DNA of 52,323 bases, from positions 1 to 52,323 of the forward strand of contig JAZNZB010000070.1 of the NCBI GenBank assembly GCA_045594705.1, written 5' to 3'. Positions 42,532-51,233 of the stretch are shown here, in pieces (within the stretch, counting starts at the first letter, position 1; the number at the start of each line of letters is the position of its first letter). The notes under the pieces were generated by a model. It was not told the DNA's origin and did no database searches. It saw only the letters and a list, made by a program, of their open reading frames with translations. Both the position numbers and the translations under genes were made by a program. The DNA comes from SVQP01 sp045594705. GTDB lineage: Bacteria; Bacillota; Clostridia; Oscillospirales; CAG-272.

Positions 42532-42795
42532 TTATTCGGAAAAGCCGGAATTAATCAAAGCCTGCAAGCCCTGCAACGCAAGCTCTTCATCCTGTCCATC
42601 CGCACTCAGAGTTACGGACATGCCCTTAGCAATTCCCAAAGACAAAACGCCCAAAAGGCTCTTTGCATTGACCTTGCGCTCGTCCTTCTCAATCCAGATA
42701 GAGCATCTGTAGCTGTTTGCCTTCTGAATAAAGAACGTAGCGGGTCTGGCATGCAAACCGCTTGCATTGGTAATAACAACTTGACAAGACTTCAT
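42532..42795 (-). CDS. HPr-family phosphocarrier protein
   Basis: The start at 42795 has AGGGAG 8 nt upstream. The 87-residue protein carries the HPr active-site histidine in ASGLHARPAT (His15) and the regulatory serine in NAKSLLGVLSLG (Ser46), the site of HPr kinase in Gram-positive bacteria. It shuttles phosphate from enzyme I to sugar EIIs, and as P-Ser-HPr is the CcpA co-repressor. No EI or EII genes are nearby. Both sites present argues for true HPr rather than Crh. Confidence 0.93.
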   Translation of the reverse strand: MKSCQVVITNASGLHARPATFFIQKANSYRCSIWIEKDERKVNAKSLLGVLSLGIAKGMSVTLSADGQDEELALQGLQALINSGFSE

Positions 42796-42844
42796 ATATT
42801 TCTCCCTGTTTCTTAAATAGTAGATGACAGTTTTAACTATTATA

Positions 42845-42873
42845 AGTATAACAAAAGGCGGCATCAAAATCAA
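42845..42873 (-). promoter_or_regulatory. Promoter of the HPr gene
   Basis: TTGATT (42873-42868) and TATACT (42850-42845), 17 bp apart, 50 bp before the start codon. Confidence 0.78.
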
Positions 42874-42954
42874 GCGTCATTCTATAGGAAAATATGACAA
42901 GTGGACAAATAAATTTTCGTCATTTTGCACAACTGCACAAAATTGTTTCGCTCT

Positions 42955-43545
42955 TTACTCGGTTTCCACCGATTCTGTCTCGGGTACTGTTTCGGATTCA
43001 GCTTCGGAATCCGTTTCGGTTTGCTCAACCTCGGTGGACTGCTCCTCGGGGATCGTCAGATGTGCCTGATCGGTAATCTTCAAAATGCGTACGGTCACCG
43101 CCACGGTATCCGTATAGAGCTCCAGCACCTGACCGGGCGTCAGTCTGTACGTGCCATCCAGCACCAGGCTTCCCTCTTCCATCTCACCTGCGCGGGATCT
43201 GAACACACCCGTCACAGTTAAGCCATCACTTATCTCACCCGAGGTCAGCACAGCCGCGCCATCGGGGCTGCCGCTGTAAACGGCAAGTGCACCTACGCGA
43301 AGTCCGCTCGCTCCATCGTATACCGAATCTCCATCCTCTAAGTAATCGGCATAGCCGGGTTGGGCATTCTGAATTTCGAAATACACCATATAGGATTCCC
43401 CCGCCTTTTCATTGGCATGCGGGTCATAAATAAAGCAACGGTAGACCACACCTGCAATGCAGGCTGCGATCAGAAAGCCGATAAAAATATCTACGAAAAC
43501 GCCACCGGATGAAAACAGCGTTTTATTCTTCTCTTCTTTGTTCAT
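42955..43545 (-). CDS. DUF4330-like membrane-anchored protein, second copy
   Basis: The 196-residue protein has an N-terminal membrane anchor (about 15-36), then an extracytoplasmic beta-rich domain with YMVYFEIQNAQPGYADYL and GDSVYDGASG, and a low-complexity acidic tail (EVEQTETDSEAESE). GGAGG precedes the ATG. The pattern of one anchor plus a small beta domain with YxVxFEIxN resembles DUF4330 proteins, which often stand in pairs beside O-antigen-ligase-like proteins. Function unknown. Confidence 0.75.
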   Translation of the reverse strand: MNKEEKNKTLFSSGGVFVDIFIGFLIAACIAGVVYRCFIYDPHANEKAGESYMVYFEIQNAQPGYADYLEDGDSVYDGASGLRVGALAVYSGSPDGAAVLTSGEISDGLTVTGVFRSRAGEMEEGSLVLDGTYRLTPGQVLELYTDTVAVTVRILKITDQAHLTIPEEQSTEVEQTETDSEAESETVPETESVETE

Positions 43546-43580
43546 TTTAACCTCCGTGTCATGTAGAGTGAACAGTGCCG

Positions 43581-44192
43581 TCAGGACGCTTTTTCGTTTA
43601 TCTGGAGCTCCACGATCACAGCATCATTCATAAGACCTTCAAAGCGCAGGATGTAGCTCTTGCCAACTGCGATCTTGGTCTGGCCTACAAAATATCCCAG
43701 CGTATAGTTATAGTCCGCTACCGTATGTACAGTCACGTATATATCCACTGTTTCACTGCTCTCTTGCTGACTGTCCGCAACGCATTCCACATCCAGCACC
43801 TGTCCGAGAGAATGCCCTTGTTCATTCTCTGTCATATAAACATAGCTGTCAGACGTAATCACGCATTCGCCATCGTCATCATATGCAAGCACGGCATCTA
43901 CATCATCCAAAAGCAAGGTATAAGTGATCTCCACCTGTGCGTATCTGGTCGAGAAGTATTTGCCCGTGGAATAAATCCCGAAAACCGCACCCGCAATCGC
44001 CGCAAGCAGGACGATCACGATCAGAATATCCAGCACAATAGGCAATTCCTTTTTCTTTTTCTTCTTGACCTTGGGGGCTTTACGGATTCTTTTCTTTGTC
44101 TCACTCACAGGCGGCGTCAAGGAAGCATCCGGTGCTATGCTGGAGGCCTTCTGATCGTCTGCTGAGATCTGATTCTTTTTATGATCAGGCAT
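43581..44192 (-). CDS. DUF4330-like membrane-anchored protein, first copy
   Basis: The start at 44192 has AGAGAGGGGA upstream; the frame runs to 44318 inside the ligase-like gene. The 203-residue protein has a basic cytoplasmic region (KKRIRKAPKVKKKKKK), one membrane segment (about 52-75) and an extracytoplasmic beta domain with QVEITYTLLLDDVDAV. It precedes its paralogue by 35 bp and is co-transcribed with the ligase-like protein. Confidence 0.72.
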   Translation of the reverse strand: MPDHKKNQISADDQKASSIAPDASLTPPVSETKKRIRKAPKVKKKKKKELPIVLDILIVIVLLAAIAGAVFGIYSTGKYFSTRYAQVEITYTLLLDDVDAVLAYDDDGECVITSDSYVYMTENEQGHSLGQVLDVECVADSQQESSETVDIYVTVHTVADYNYTLGYFVGQTKIAVGKSYILRFEGLMNDAVIVELQINEKAS

Positions 44193-44208
44193 GATAATTC
44201 CCCTCTCT

Positions 44209-46209
44209 TTATTTTGATTGGAACGCGATATCCGAGCGCTCCCTGGTGGCACCGTGCGTTTGAACCGCACGTGCCAGCAACTCATATTGCGTGCGCTGAC
44301 TTGCACTGCTGAGTGCAATGATCAGCCAGAACAGCATAAACACGCTTGCGCTTCCCAAAATGTTACAGGTCAGCCCAAACACGAGCACACCGCCAATGCC
44401 TGCAAGTCCTGCTGCGACACGCGCCTTGGTAATCTGATTGTTTCCGCGGCGCAAATAGGTCAGCATGCTCATACCAAACAGCAAGAGCATGGCAAAGAAC
44501 AGGATCAAGGCAAGATATCCGCATTCGGTCAGCAGCTGCAAATATGCATTCTGCATATCGGTCATGCTCTCCATGCCCGGAGCTGCATATTGCGGGAACA
44601 CCGCCCGTACGGCGTGCTCTCCAAGGCCGACACCCAGCGCGTGATCACGGGACAGCTGAAATACACTGTCGGCAATGGCTTTTCTTTGAGGCGTTGCGTT
44701 GCAGAACGTGACGACCACATCCAGGATCGCCTGTACGATCTCAAGCTGACTCAAATTGAGCAATCTATTGATATCCCCATACCAGGCAACGGCACAGGTC
44801 ACGGGAAACGTCATCAGCATAGCGGTACTCAGTGCTCTGTAGCTATACATAAAGAAGAACAGTAACAGCATGACGCCAAGCCCCAGCCAAGCACCCATGT
44901 GCATGGTCGCAAGCACAGATAAGCAGCCCGTCACGACCCACAGCATGTTCCAGAAAAAGCCTGTAATGGTTCGTTTACCGACAATTCCCGTCAGCATCAC
45001 GGGCAACAGCATCATAAGCATGCCGCCAATCAAAGAGATTTCCCCGAAATAGACCTCATAGTCGGCAAACAGCTCGGTCATCATGGAAAAATCCACACGG
45101 ATGAACAGCATATCCAAAAAATCAAGAATATATGCAAATGGGAGCACGCTGATCACGGAAAGCACCGCTCCCGAGATTGTCAGCAATCTGTAGCATCTGT
45201 TCAGCCACTCGGGAGATCGCATCAGACTGACCACAGGAAAATACATGGCGATCAGCAGCGTATACCCCACACCGTAAAGCAGTGAGGTCAGATCTCCTTG
45301 CGTAAACACGCCGTGTGTGGCAAACAGCAGGCAAATCAGCAGCACAACGAAGTCAAGCAGGCGGATATGCAGAACGCGCTTTCCGCGCACCAGCTTATTG
45401 ATAAAGCTGATCAGTGTAACTCCGGAAATTGCGACGGCACAGAGTGCCGAATGTCCCGTGGCCCACCAATAAGGAAAGGTTGCCAGTGCAAGCAGCACGC
45501 CTGCCTCGGGAATATATAGCACAAGGGCTGCCATAACCAACGTAAGTAAAACTACCGGAACAGTAAACGGATGAACAAAATATGTTGTAGCACCTGCGAC
45601 TACGCCCAACAGCAATGCACCGTAGACCCACAGCGTATTGCCTCGCTCCTTTTTCTCATGTCCTTTTTTCGAGGGCTCCAGCCCAAGATATGACCGTAGG
45701 ATCTTACTGATAATACGACTGCCAAATACGGCACGGTACAAGGGCTTGCTGCTACTTAAAAGCGGCAGTGAGCAAACTGCGATCGCAATTCCCGCAATGC
45801 CCCATCCGATGTTCCCGGCATAGGTAACGTCCATACGGTTGGAAACAAAGTATACCGCCGCGCCCAGAGCACCGTGGATCAAAAAGAAGATACCAAATAC
45901 GTTGAGCGGACAATGCAGGAAAAACCGCGCGATCCTGTCCGGGATGACCAACAGCTTACTGGTTTCCATCAGCCTTGCTACCGTCAGACGGATCTCGTGA
46001 AGTCTCCTTCGCAGCTTACGGTCAGGTGTTCCAATCACATAAGTGTAAAGACGGCTCCAACGCAGCTCCAGCGTCTCGTAAGAGGTCAGCAGTCTTGCCG
46101 GCAGGCAGTTGCACAGAATGGTATATAACCAGACCGAAAATCGGTCGAACAAGTGGTAAAACAGCGAGCCAACTCGCTCTTTTTTCGGTGAACTATTTTG
46201 CTCAATCAA
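44209..46209 (-). CDS. O-antigen-ligase-like polytopic membrane protein
   Basis: A TTG start at 46209 is chosen because GGAGGGG lies 6 nt upstream and the gap from trmD is then 14 bp; the alternative ATG at 46293 would overlap trmD by 70 bp. The 666-residue protein has about 12-14 membrane segments and a large periplasm-side loop with RDHALGVGLGEHAVRAVFPQYA near residue 555, a typical WaaL/Wzy-type motif region. Such proteins join glycans to lipid or polymerise them. With two DUF4330-like partners it may act on teichoic-acid-like or capsule glycans; the substrate is unknown. Confidence 0.82.
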   Translation of the reverse strand: MIEQNSSPKKERVGSLFYHLFDRFSVWLYTILCNCLPARLLTSYETLELRWSRLYTYVIGTPDRKLRRRLHEIRLTVARLMETSKLLVIPDRIARFFLHCPLNVFGIFFLIHGALGAAVYFVSNRMDVTYAGNIGWGIAGIAIAVCSLPLLSSSKPLYRAVFGSRIISKILRSYLGLEPSKKGHEKKERGNTLWVYGALLLGVVAGATTYFVHPFTVPVVLLTLVMAALVLYIPEAGVLLALATFPYWWATGHSALCAVAISGVTLISFINKLVRGKRVLHIRLLDFVVLLICLLFATHGVFTQGDLTSLLYGVGYTLLIAMYFPVVSLMRSPEWLNRCYRLLTISGAVLSVISVLPFAYILDFLDMLFIRVDFSMMTELFADYEVYFGEISLIGGMLMMLLPVMLTGIVGKRTITGFFWNMLWVVTGCLSVLATMHMGAWLGLGVMLLLFFFMYSYRALSTAMLMTFPVTCAVAWYGDINRLLNLSQLEIVQAILDVVVTFCNATPQRKAIADSVFQLSRDHALGVGLGEHAVRAVFPQYAAPGMESMTDMQNAYLQLLTECGYLALILFFAMLLLFGMSMLTYLRRGNNQITKARVAAGLAGIGGVLVFGLTCNILGSASVFMLFWLIIALSSASQRTQYELLARAVQTHGATRERSDIAFQSK

Positions 46210-46223
46210 GACGTCCCCTCCCT

Positions 46224-46925
46224 TCAATCGTTCTTTTGCAGTAAATCGGGTCTGACCCGTTCGGTTTTTTCGGTGGCCTTCTGCACTCGCCACGCTTCAA
46301 TATTGGCATGATGTCCCGAAATCAGCACGTCGGGAACCGTCACGCCATGCCATTCATAAGGTCTTGTGTATTGAGGATACTCCAAAAGCCCCGAGGAAAT
46401 GCTTTCCTTTTCGTAGCATTCGGGATCCGCCAGAACGCCGTCACAAAGACGCGCCACGGCATCCACCAGAATGCATGCGGGGATCTCACCGCCCGTCAGT
46501 ACGTAGTCGCCTATCGAAAGCTCCTCATCCACGATCTCGTCGATCACGCGGCAGTCAATGCCCTCGTAATGGCCGCAAAGCAGCACGAGATTGTCGTAGC
46601 CTGCCAGCTCTTCTGCTTTCTTCTGCGTCAGCACCTTGCCTGCGGGAGACAGAAAAATGACGCGGCGCGTGCCTGTAAAGCCGTCCTCTGCCTGCTTGCG
46701 CAGCACACCCTGAAAGCAGTTATATACGGGCGGTGCTGCCATCAGCATGCCCTTTCCGCCGCCATAGGGCGTGTCGTCCACGCGGCGGTGCTTGTCCTCT
46801 GAATAATCGCGGATCTGATGCGTATGTACCTCGATCGCGCCGCTTTTTTGCGCGCGACCGATGATGCTCTCTCCAAGCACGGTATTCACAAGATCCGGAA
46901 ACAGCGTCATTATATCAAATCGCAT
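46224..46925 (-). CDS. trmD: tRNA (guanine-37-N1)-methyltransferase
   Basis: The 233-residue protein shows the TrmD knot motifs: RFDIMTLFPDL, DDTPYGGGKGMLM (50-62), LCGHYEGIDCRV (about 111-122), and SIGDYVLTGGE (about 133-143) with the GHHANIEAWR segment at the C-terminus. It methylates G37 of tRNAs reading CNN codons and prevents frameshifting. It follows rimM by 6 bp. The usual rpsP and rplS partners are missing around it. Confidence 0.97.
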   Translation of the reverse strand: MRFDIMTLFPDLVNTVLGESIIGRAQKSGAIEVHTHQIRDYSEDKHRRVDDTPYGGGKGMLMAAPPVYNCFQGVLRKQAEDGFTGTRRVIFLSPAGKVLTQKKAEELAGYDNLVLLCGHYEGIDCRVIDEIVDEELSIGDYVLTGGEIPACILVDAVARLCDGVLADPECYEKESISSGLLEYPQYTRPYEWHGVTVPDVLISGHHANIEAWRVQKATEKTERVRPDLLQKND

Positions 46926-46931
46926 AAATGA

Positions 46932-47444
46932 TCAATCCTCCAGCATGCCGCCGATGGGTGCGACCAGAATGCCGCGCTCGGGATCAATGCCCTTGACAAA
47001 CTCGTCCACGGCAGGCATCATGCGCTCACCGTCCGGGGTCTTGACCACGTAAATATCGGCAGGTCCTTGATCCAGCACGTCGGAAAGCTGTCCGTAGATC
47101 TTGCCGGTCTGTACGTCCACCACGTCAAGCCCGATCAGCTCGGCGATCAGATATTCGCCCTTGGGAATATGCAAATCTTCCCTTGCTGCATGCAGCACCT
47201 TGCCGCGCAGCGCGTTTGCCGCGTCCACGGTAGTCACACCCTCCAGCTCAGCAATTACAAACTGCTTGAACACGGATGCGCGCTTAACGGCGATTTCCTT
47301 CATACCTTCTTTGGCAGGCAGATAGACGCGCTTGAGCTTTGCAAGCACCTGCGGGGTATTGCACCAGGATTCTATTTTGACAGCGCCCATAACGCCGTGT
47401 GTATTGACAATCTTTCCGCACTCGGGAAATGCAATCAGCTTCAT
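46932..47444 (-). CDS. rimM: 16S rRNA processing protein RimM
   Basis: The start at 47444 was chosen because AAAGGA lies 8 nt upstream and overlaps the earlier ATG at 47453. The 170-residue protein has the RimM N-domain GKIVNTHGVMGAVKIES (about 10-26) and a C-terminal PRC-barrel with YLIAELIGLDVVD and PAVDEFVKGID. It assists 30S maturation by binding S19. It is the first gene of the operon with trmD and the ligase-like genes, driven by a near-consensus promoter. Confidence 0.95.
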   Translation of the reverse strand: MKLIAFPECGKIVNTHGVMGAVKIESWCNTPQVLAKLKRVYLPAKEGMKEIAVKRASVFKQFVIAELEGVTTVDAANALRGKVLHAAREDLHIPKGEYLIAELIGLDVVDVQTGKIYGQLSDVLDQGPADIYVVKTPDGERMMPAVDEFVKGIDPERGILVAPIGGMLED

Positions 47445-47474
47445 AAAAAACATCCTTTGCCTATAGTTATTTAT

Positions 47475-47503
47475 ATTATATCACAATATATTTATAATTG
47501 CAA
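47475..47503 (-). promoter_or_regulatory. Promoter of the rimM operon
   Basis: TTGCAA (47503-47498) and TATAAT (47480-47475) with 17-bp spacing, 31 bp before the start codon of rimM. Confidence 0.82.
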
Positions 47504-47521
47504 CAGTTATTTTGCGTAAAA

Positions 47522-47548
47522 AACCGCCCACGCTGCGCGCGGGCGGTT
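47522..47548 (-). terminator. Terminator of the prs gene
   Basis: AACCGCCC/GGGCGGTT perfect 8-bp stem with GC-rich loop, followed on the minus strand by TTTTTTA. It separates prs from the rimM promoter. Confidence 0.88.
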
Positions 47549-47554
47549 GTTTTT

Positions 47555-48700
47555 TCAGATTTCCATCTTGATCTGGCCCTGGGCGGCAAGATCTGCTCTG
47601 TGCTTTTCCATAAGCGCATTGATCTTGGTCACAGGATCCAGCAGCTCGCTGATGGTGGTGTCATGGTTGAGCGTCTCAACAATGTAGGAAATATACTTGG
47701 ACATATCCACCTCAACAAACCAATCCCTCTGTGCAAGCTCGGGACGGCGGTAGACCAGGTTGGTGGACAGCACTCTGTCGATCAAGCCCGTTTCATAGGC
47801 CTTATCAAACTTGTCGCAGCCATCTGTGAACAAGCCGAACGAAGCAGCGGCAAATACGCGCTTTGCTCCCCTGTTTTTCAGCTGAGAAGCAACGTCGAGC
47901 AAGGATTCGCCCGAGGAGATCATATCGTCCACAATCAGCACGTCCTTGCCGTGCAGATCCTGACCGAGATACTCGTGTGCCTCAATCGGGTTTTTGCCGT
48001 TGACTACGATCGAGTAGTTACGGCGCTTGTAGAACATACCGATATCCAGACCCAGCACCGAGGAATAGTACATGCATCTCTGCATAGCACCCTCGTCGGG
48101 AGAAATGATGACCATGTTGTCCTTATCAATCATCACGTCGGGAACGCTTCGTACCAGTGCCTTGATCATCTGGTAGGTGGGTCTGACGTCGTCAAAGCCG
48201 TGGAGCGGAATGGCGTTACAGATTCGGGGGTCGTGTGCGTCAAAGGTGATGAGGTTGGACACACCCATCGCTACCAGCTCCTGCAGCATCAGCGCACAGT
48301 CAAGTGATTCTCTTGCCTGTCTGCGGTGCTGTCTGCCCTCGTAAAGCATGGGCATGATCACGGTAATTCTTCTTGCCTTACCTGCTATCGCAGCAATCAC
48401 GCGCTTAAGGTCGGCATAATGATCGTCCGGACTCATGGGAACGGTCATACCGTACATTTTATAAGTCACACTGTAATTGAATACGTCACAGATGATATAA
48501 ACATCCTGGCCGCGCATGGACTGCTTGATCAAAGCCTTTGCCTCGCCCGTACCGAATCTGGGACAGGTCACGTTGACAAGATACGTATCGTCCTGCGAAA
48601 GACCGTGCCAATCCTTGAGATAATAGTCAACCTTCTTTGCGATCTCCTCGCATCCGCGCATACCAATCAGGCTAAGATCAGCAAACTGCTGTTCCTTCAT
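47555..48700 (-). CDS. prs: Ribose-phosphate pyrophosphokinase, long form
   Basis: The 381-residue protein is larger than typical Prs (about 315), with an extra ~50 residues spread over the N-terminal half. It has the PRPP-binding loop VLIVDDMISSGES (about 255-267), a FDAHDPRI segment (about 153-160) corresponding to the D-x-H metal site, and the SPDEGAMQRC flexible-loop region. It makes PRPP from ribose-5-phosphate and ATP for nucleotide, His and Trp synthesis. GGAGG precedes the ATG. It follows rhaB by 36 bp and probably shares its transcript. Such long forms occur in Clostridia and may have altered regulation. Confidence 0.9.
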   Translation of the reverse strand: MKEQQFADLSLIGMRGCEEIAKKVDYYLKDWHGLSQDDTYLVNVTCPRFGTGEAKALIKQSMRGQDVYIICDVFNYSVTYKMYGMTVPMSPDDHYADLKRVIAAIAGKARRITVIMPMLYEGRQHRRQARESLDCALMLQELVAMGVSNLITFDAHDPRICNAIPLHGFDDVRPTYQMIKALVRSVPDVMIDKDNMVIISPDEGAMQRCMYYSSVLGLDIGMFYKRRNYSIVVNGKNPIEAHEYLGQDLHGKDVLIVDDMISSGESLLDVASQLKNRGAKRVFAAASFGLFTDGCDKFDKAYETGLIDRVLSTNLVYRRPELAQRDWFVEVDMSKYISYIVETLNHDTTISELLDPVTKINALMEKHRADLAAQGQIKMEI

Positions 48701-48736
48701 GTTGTACCTCCGTAAATGATCACTTGGTTGTCAAAA

Positions 48737-50209
48737 TTACTGCAGCTTGCAGAAGCGTGCGTATGCTTCATCCCATGCGCCTCTTTCGGTGCAGGGCTCG
48801 TAGTGCTTCATCTCAAAGGAGTTCGCAACTACCACTCTTGCCTCGGCAAGGTCCTTGATCTCGCCCTGTGCGATTGCCTGGGAGACCAGGTTACCGATTG
48901 CGGTTGCCTCTTCGGGACCTGCGCATACGGGAATGCCGCAAGCATCAGCGGTCATCTGGGACAGGAACTTATCCTTGGTGCCGCCGCCAACCACGTTGAT
49001 CATGGTTGCGGGCTTACCCTGCAGCTTGCCAATGGTTTCTACGGTGTAACGGTACTTCAGAGCCAGCGATTCGTAAATGCAGCGAACGACCTCGCCAACC
49101 GTTTCGGGAACGGGCTGGCCTGTCATGCGGCAGTAATCGCGGATCTTTTCGGGCATATTGCCGGGAGTATTGAAGGTCTTGTAGTCCACGTTGATCAGAG
49201 AACGGAAGGGTGTGCATTCCTTAGCCCATGCTTCCATCTGAGCGAAGGAGTAATCCTTACCCTCTCTCTTCCACTGTCTTCTGGATTCCTGAATGATCCA
49301 AAGACCCATGATATTCTTGAGGAATCTGATAGTTCCCTGCGCGCCGCCCTCGTTGGTGAAGTTTGCCTCTCTTGTCGCATCGTTGATCAGCGGAGCATTC
49401 AGCTCTGCGCCCATGAGCGACCACGTACCGGAGGAGATGTAAATAAAGTCCTTCTTGGTTGCGGGAACAGCGATGACTGCGGATGCAGTATCGTGAGAAG
49501 CAGTGGTATATACCTGAATGCGGTTCTTGCCAACCTCGTCGGAGATGGAAGGCAGCAGACCGCCAAGGCAAGTACCGGGCTCAACCATGGGCGCGAACTT
49601 GCTTTCGGGAATGCCCAGCTTTGCGAGCAGATCGGTTGCAATCTTTCTGGAGCTTGCATCCAGGATCATACCGGTGGAGGCGATGGTATACTCGGTGGCC
49701 ATCTTGCCGGTCAGGAAGTAGTTGAGCAGGTCGGGAATGAACAGGATCTTATCTGCTCTGTCAAAGCCCTCTGCGTTGTCTCTCTTTTCAACAGCCAGCT
49801 GATTGAGCGTGTTGAAGTCGATTGCCTGGATACCGGTCACGTTGTAAATCTCTTCGGGAGATACGAAGTTCTTGACGTAGTCGGTCACGTTTTCGGTTCT
49901 TGCATCACGGTAGTGGATGGGGTTAGCCATCAGTCTGCCGCTCTTGTCGATCATACCGTAGTCAACGCCCCAGGTGTCGATACCCATGCTTGCGATGTCG
50001 TCACCGTCGATGACGGTTTTGGTGATCGAGTTCTTGATCTCAAAGTAGATGCGCAGAATATCCCACGTAAATCTGCCGTTTACGTACATAGGATCGTTCG
50101 AGAAGCGGTGGTTCTCGCGCAAGGTCAGCTTCTCGCCGTCAAAAGAGCCAACGATACCTCTGCCGCTGGACGCGCCAAGGTCGATGGCAAGCATTTTCAA
50201 ATCAGCCAT
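48737..50209 (-). CDS. rhaB: Rhamnulokinase
   Basis: The 490-residue FGGY-family kinase has the N-terminal phosphate motif IDLGASSGRG (9-18), a GIDTWGVDYG substrate motif (about 76-85), a HDTASAVIAVP step and ISSGTWSLMG (about 259-268), with GGGTKDKFLSQM in the C-domain. These match RhaB, which phosphorylates L-rhamnulose at O-1. GGGAGGG precedes the ATG and an extended -10 promoter lies upstream. Other rha genes are not in the window. Expected to feed rhamnose into glycolysis. Confidence 0.93.
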   Translation of the reverse strand: MADLKMLAIDLGASSGRGIVGSFDGEKLTLRENHRFSNDPMYVNGRFTWDILRIYFEIKNSITKTVIDGDDIASMGIDTWGVDYGMIDKSGRLMANPIHYRDARTENVTDYVKNFVSPEEIYNVTGIQAIDFNTLNQLAVEKRDNAEGFDRADKILFIPDLLNYFLTGKMATEYTIASTGMILDASSRKIATDLLAKLGIPESKFAPMVEPGTCLGGLLPSISDEVGKNRIQVYTTASHDTASAVIAVPATKKDFIYISSGTWSLMGAELNAPLINDATREANFTNEGGAQGTIRFLKNIMGLWIIQESRRQWKREGKDYSFAQMEAWAKECTPFRSLINVDYKTFNTPGNMPEKIRDYCRMTGQPVPETVGEVVRCIYESLALKYRYTVETIGKLQGKPATMINVVGGGTKDKFLSQMTADACGIPVCAGPEEATAIGNLVSQAIAQGEIKDLAEARVVVANSFEMKHYEPCTERGAWDEAYARFCKLQ

Positions 50210-50259
50210 AATACCCTCCCAAAAAGTGTTATGTTTTTTGACAAAAATAGTGATAGTAC

Positions 50260-50268
50260 ATTATACCA
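50260..50268 (-). promoter_or_regulatory. Extended -10 promoter of rhaB
   Basis: TGG directly followed by TATAAT (50265-50260), about 50 bp before the start codon; no clear -35 at 17 bp. Confidence 0.6.
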
Positions 50269-50337
50269 CATATTTTGCAAAATAGTGTGAACTTTATGTG
50301 AACGATGCGGATTTTGTAATTTATTTCAAAGATAAAA

Positions 50338-50367
50338 AGAAAGCCCTTGCACTCGCAAAGGCTTTCT
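50338..50367 (-). terminator. Terminator of the 220-residue membrane protein gene
   Basis: A 13-position stem with one mismatch (50338-50350 with 50355-50367), followed on the minus strand by TTTTTATC. Confidence 0.75.
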
Positions 50368-50388
50368 GCCGCAATTCTGCATTCTTAC

Positions 50389-50412
50389 GGACCGTCGGGG
50401 ACACCGGTCCCT
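50389..50412. repeat. REP-like palindrome (second copy type)
   Basis: GGACCG and CGGTCC pair around a GTC-rich loop, ending in TCCCTACAAA as at 29005-29015. The shared core suggests the same dispersed repeat family. Confidence 0.6.
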
Positions 50413-50420
50413 ACAAAATT

Positions 50421-51083
50421 TCACTTATTCTTTCTCTTCGCCGCTCTTGCTGCGCGTCGCTCCTCTTTGGTCGGTCTGTCCGACTCGGGTACGACAGGCG
50501 CAAGAATCCCTGTCAGGTGCCAGCCCTTACGGCCGATATTATAGGCAGCAAACGAGGTCAGCAGTGCGGGAATGGGCAGAAGGAAAAAGATCCACCACTG
50601 ATTCATCAGCAAAAATCCACCGCCAAAATCATGCTGGATGATGCCCAGATACATACCGTGGATAAACTTTGTGATCAGATCCGCCACAAAGCCGATCGAT
50701 GCGCAGATCTCATTGCCCTCAAAAAAGCGACCGATCGCAATCAGTACAGCCAGCAGGAAATTGGGCACGTTGGCACACAGTGCAATCAAAAGCCCTTTAT
50801 AAATATTGGGCTTTGTCCCGCGCACCTGATGTGACATCTGATCCTTGCCGCCAATCTCCCAGATATGAACGTAGATCAAAAACAGATAAAACACAATTGC
50901 AAGCACGCTCGTGACAATCAAAAGGATCTCAGTGGTATCCCCCACCGTACCGCTCTCACTGTTCTGCGTCCCGATACCTGTTACGGCAATGGCAAGAGCA
51001 AAGCCGAAAAAGCCGCCGATGACGCTCTGCACAAGCAGCATGCGCACAAAATCATAGGAATGCTTGGAAAAAAAGTTCTTCAT
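50421..51083 (-). CDS. Polytopic membrane protein of unknown function
   Basis: The 220-residue protein has about five membrane segments, a long cytoplasmic loop, and a strongly basic C-terminal tail (KEERRAARAAKRKNK). No catalytic motif or transporter signature is visible. GGAGC lies near the ATG. Own promoter and terminator. I do not recognise the family; it lies between rhaB and a recombinase gene with no functional hint. Confidence 0.78.
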   Translation of the reverse strand: MKNFFSKHSYDFVRMLLVQSVIGGFFGFALAIAVTGIGTQNSESGTVGDTTEILLIVTSVLAIVFYLFLIYVHIWEIGGKDQMSHQVRGTKPNIYKGLLIALCANVPNFLLAVLIAIGRFFEGNEICASIGFVADLITKFIHGMYLGIIQHDFGGGFLLMNQWWIFFLLPIPALLTSFAAYNIGRKGWHLTGILAPVVPESDRPTKEERRAARAAKRKNK

Positions 51084-51114
51084 AGATGCTCCGTTTCACA
51101 TTTATGTTGTCACC

Positions 51115-51143
51115 ATTATACCGATTTTCGCAAAATAAAACAA
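51115..51143 (-). promoter_or_regulatory. Promoter of the 220-residue membrane protein gene
   Basis: TTGTTT (51143-51138) and TATAAT (51120-51115), 17 bp apart. Confidence 0.75.
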
Positions 51144-51233
51144 GTACGGTCGACGAATGTTTACAGTTTATCCACTAAAAAATCACGGCTTGGTGTATAA
51201 TAGTAATAGAATGTTAAAAAAGAAGGTAGTTTT

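Noticed and set aside
46210..46293. ATG start of the ligase-like protein inside trmD
   Set aside because: It would overlap trmD by 70 bp and lacks a ribosome site; the TTG at 46209 has GGAGGGG.
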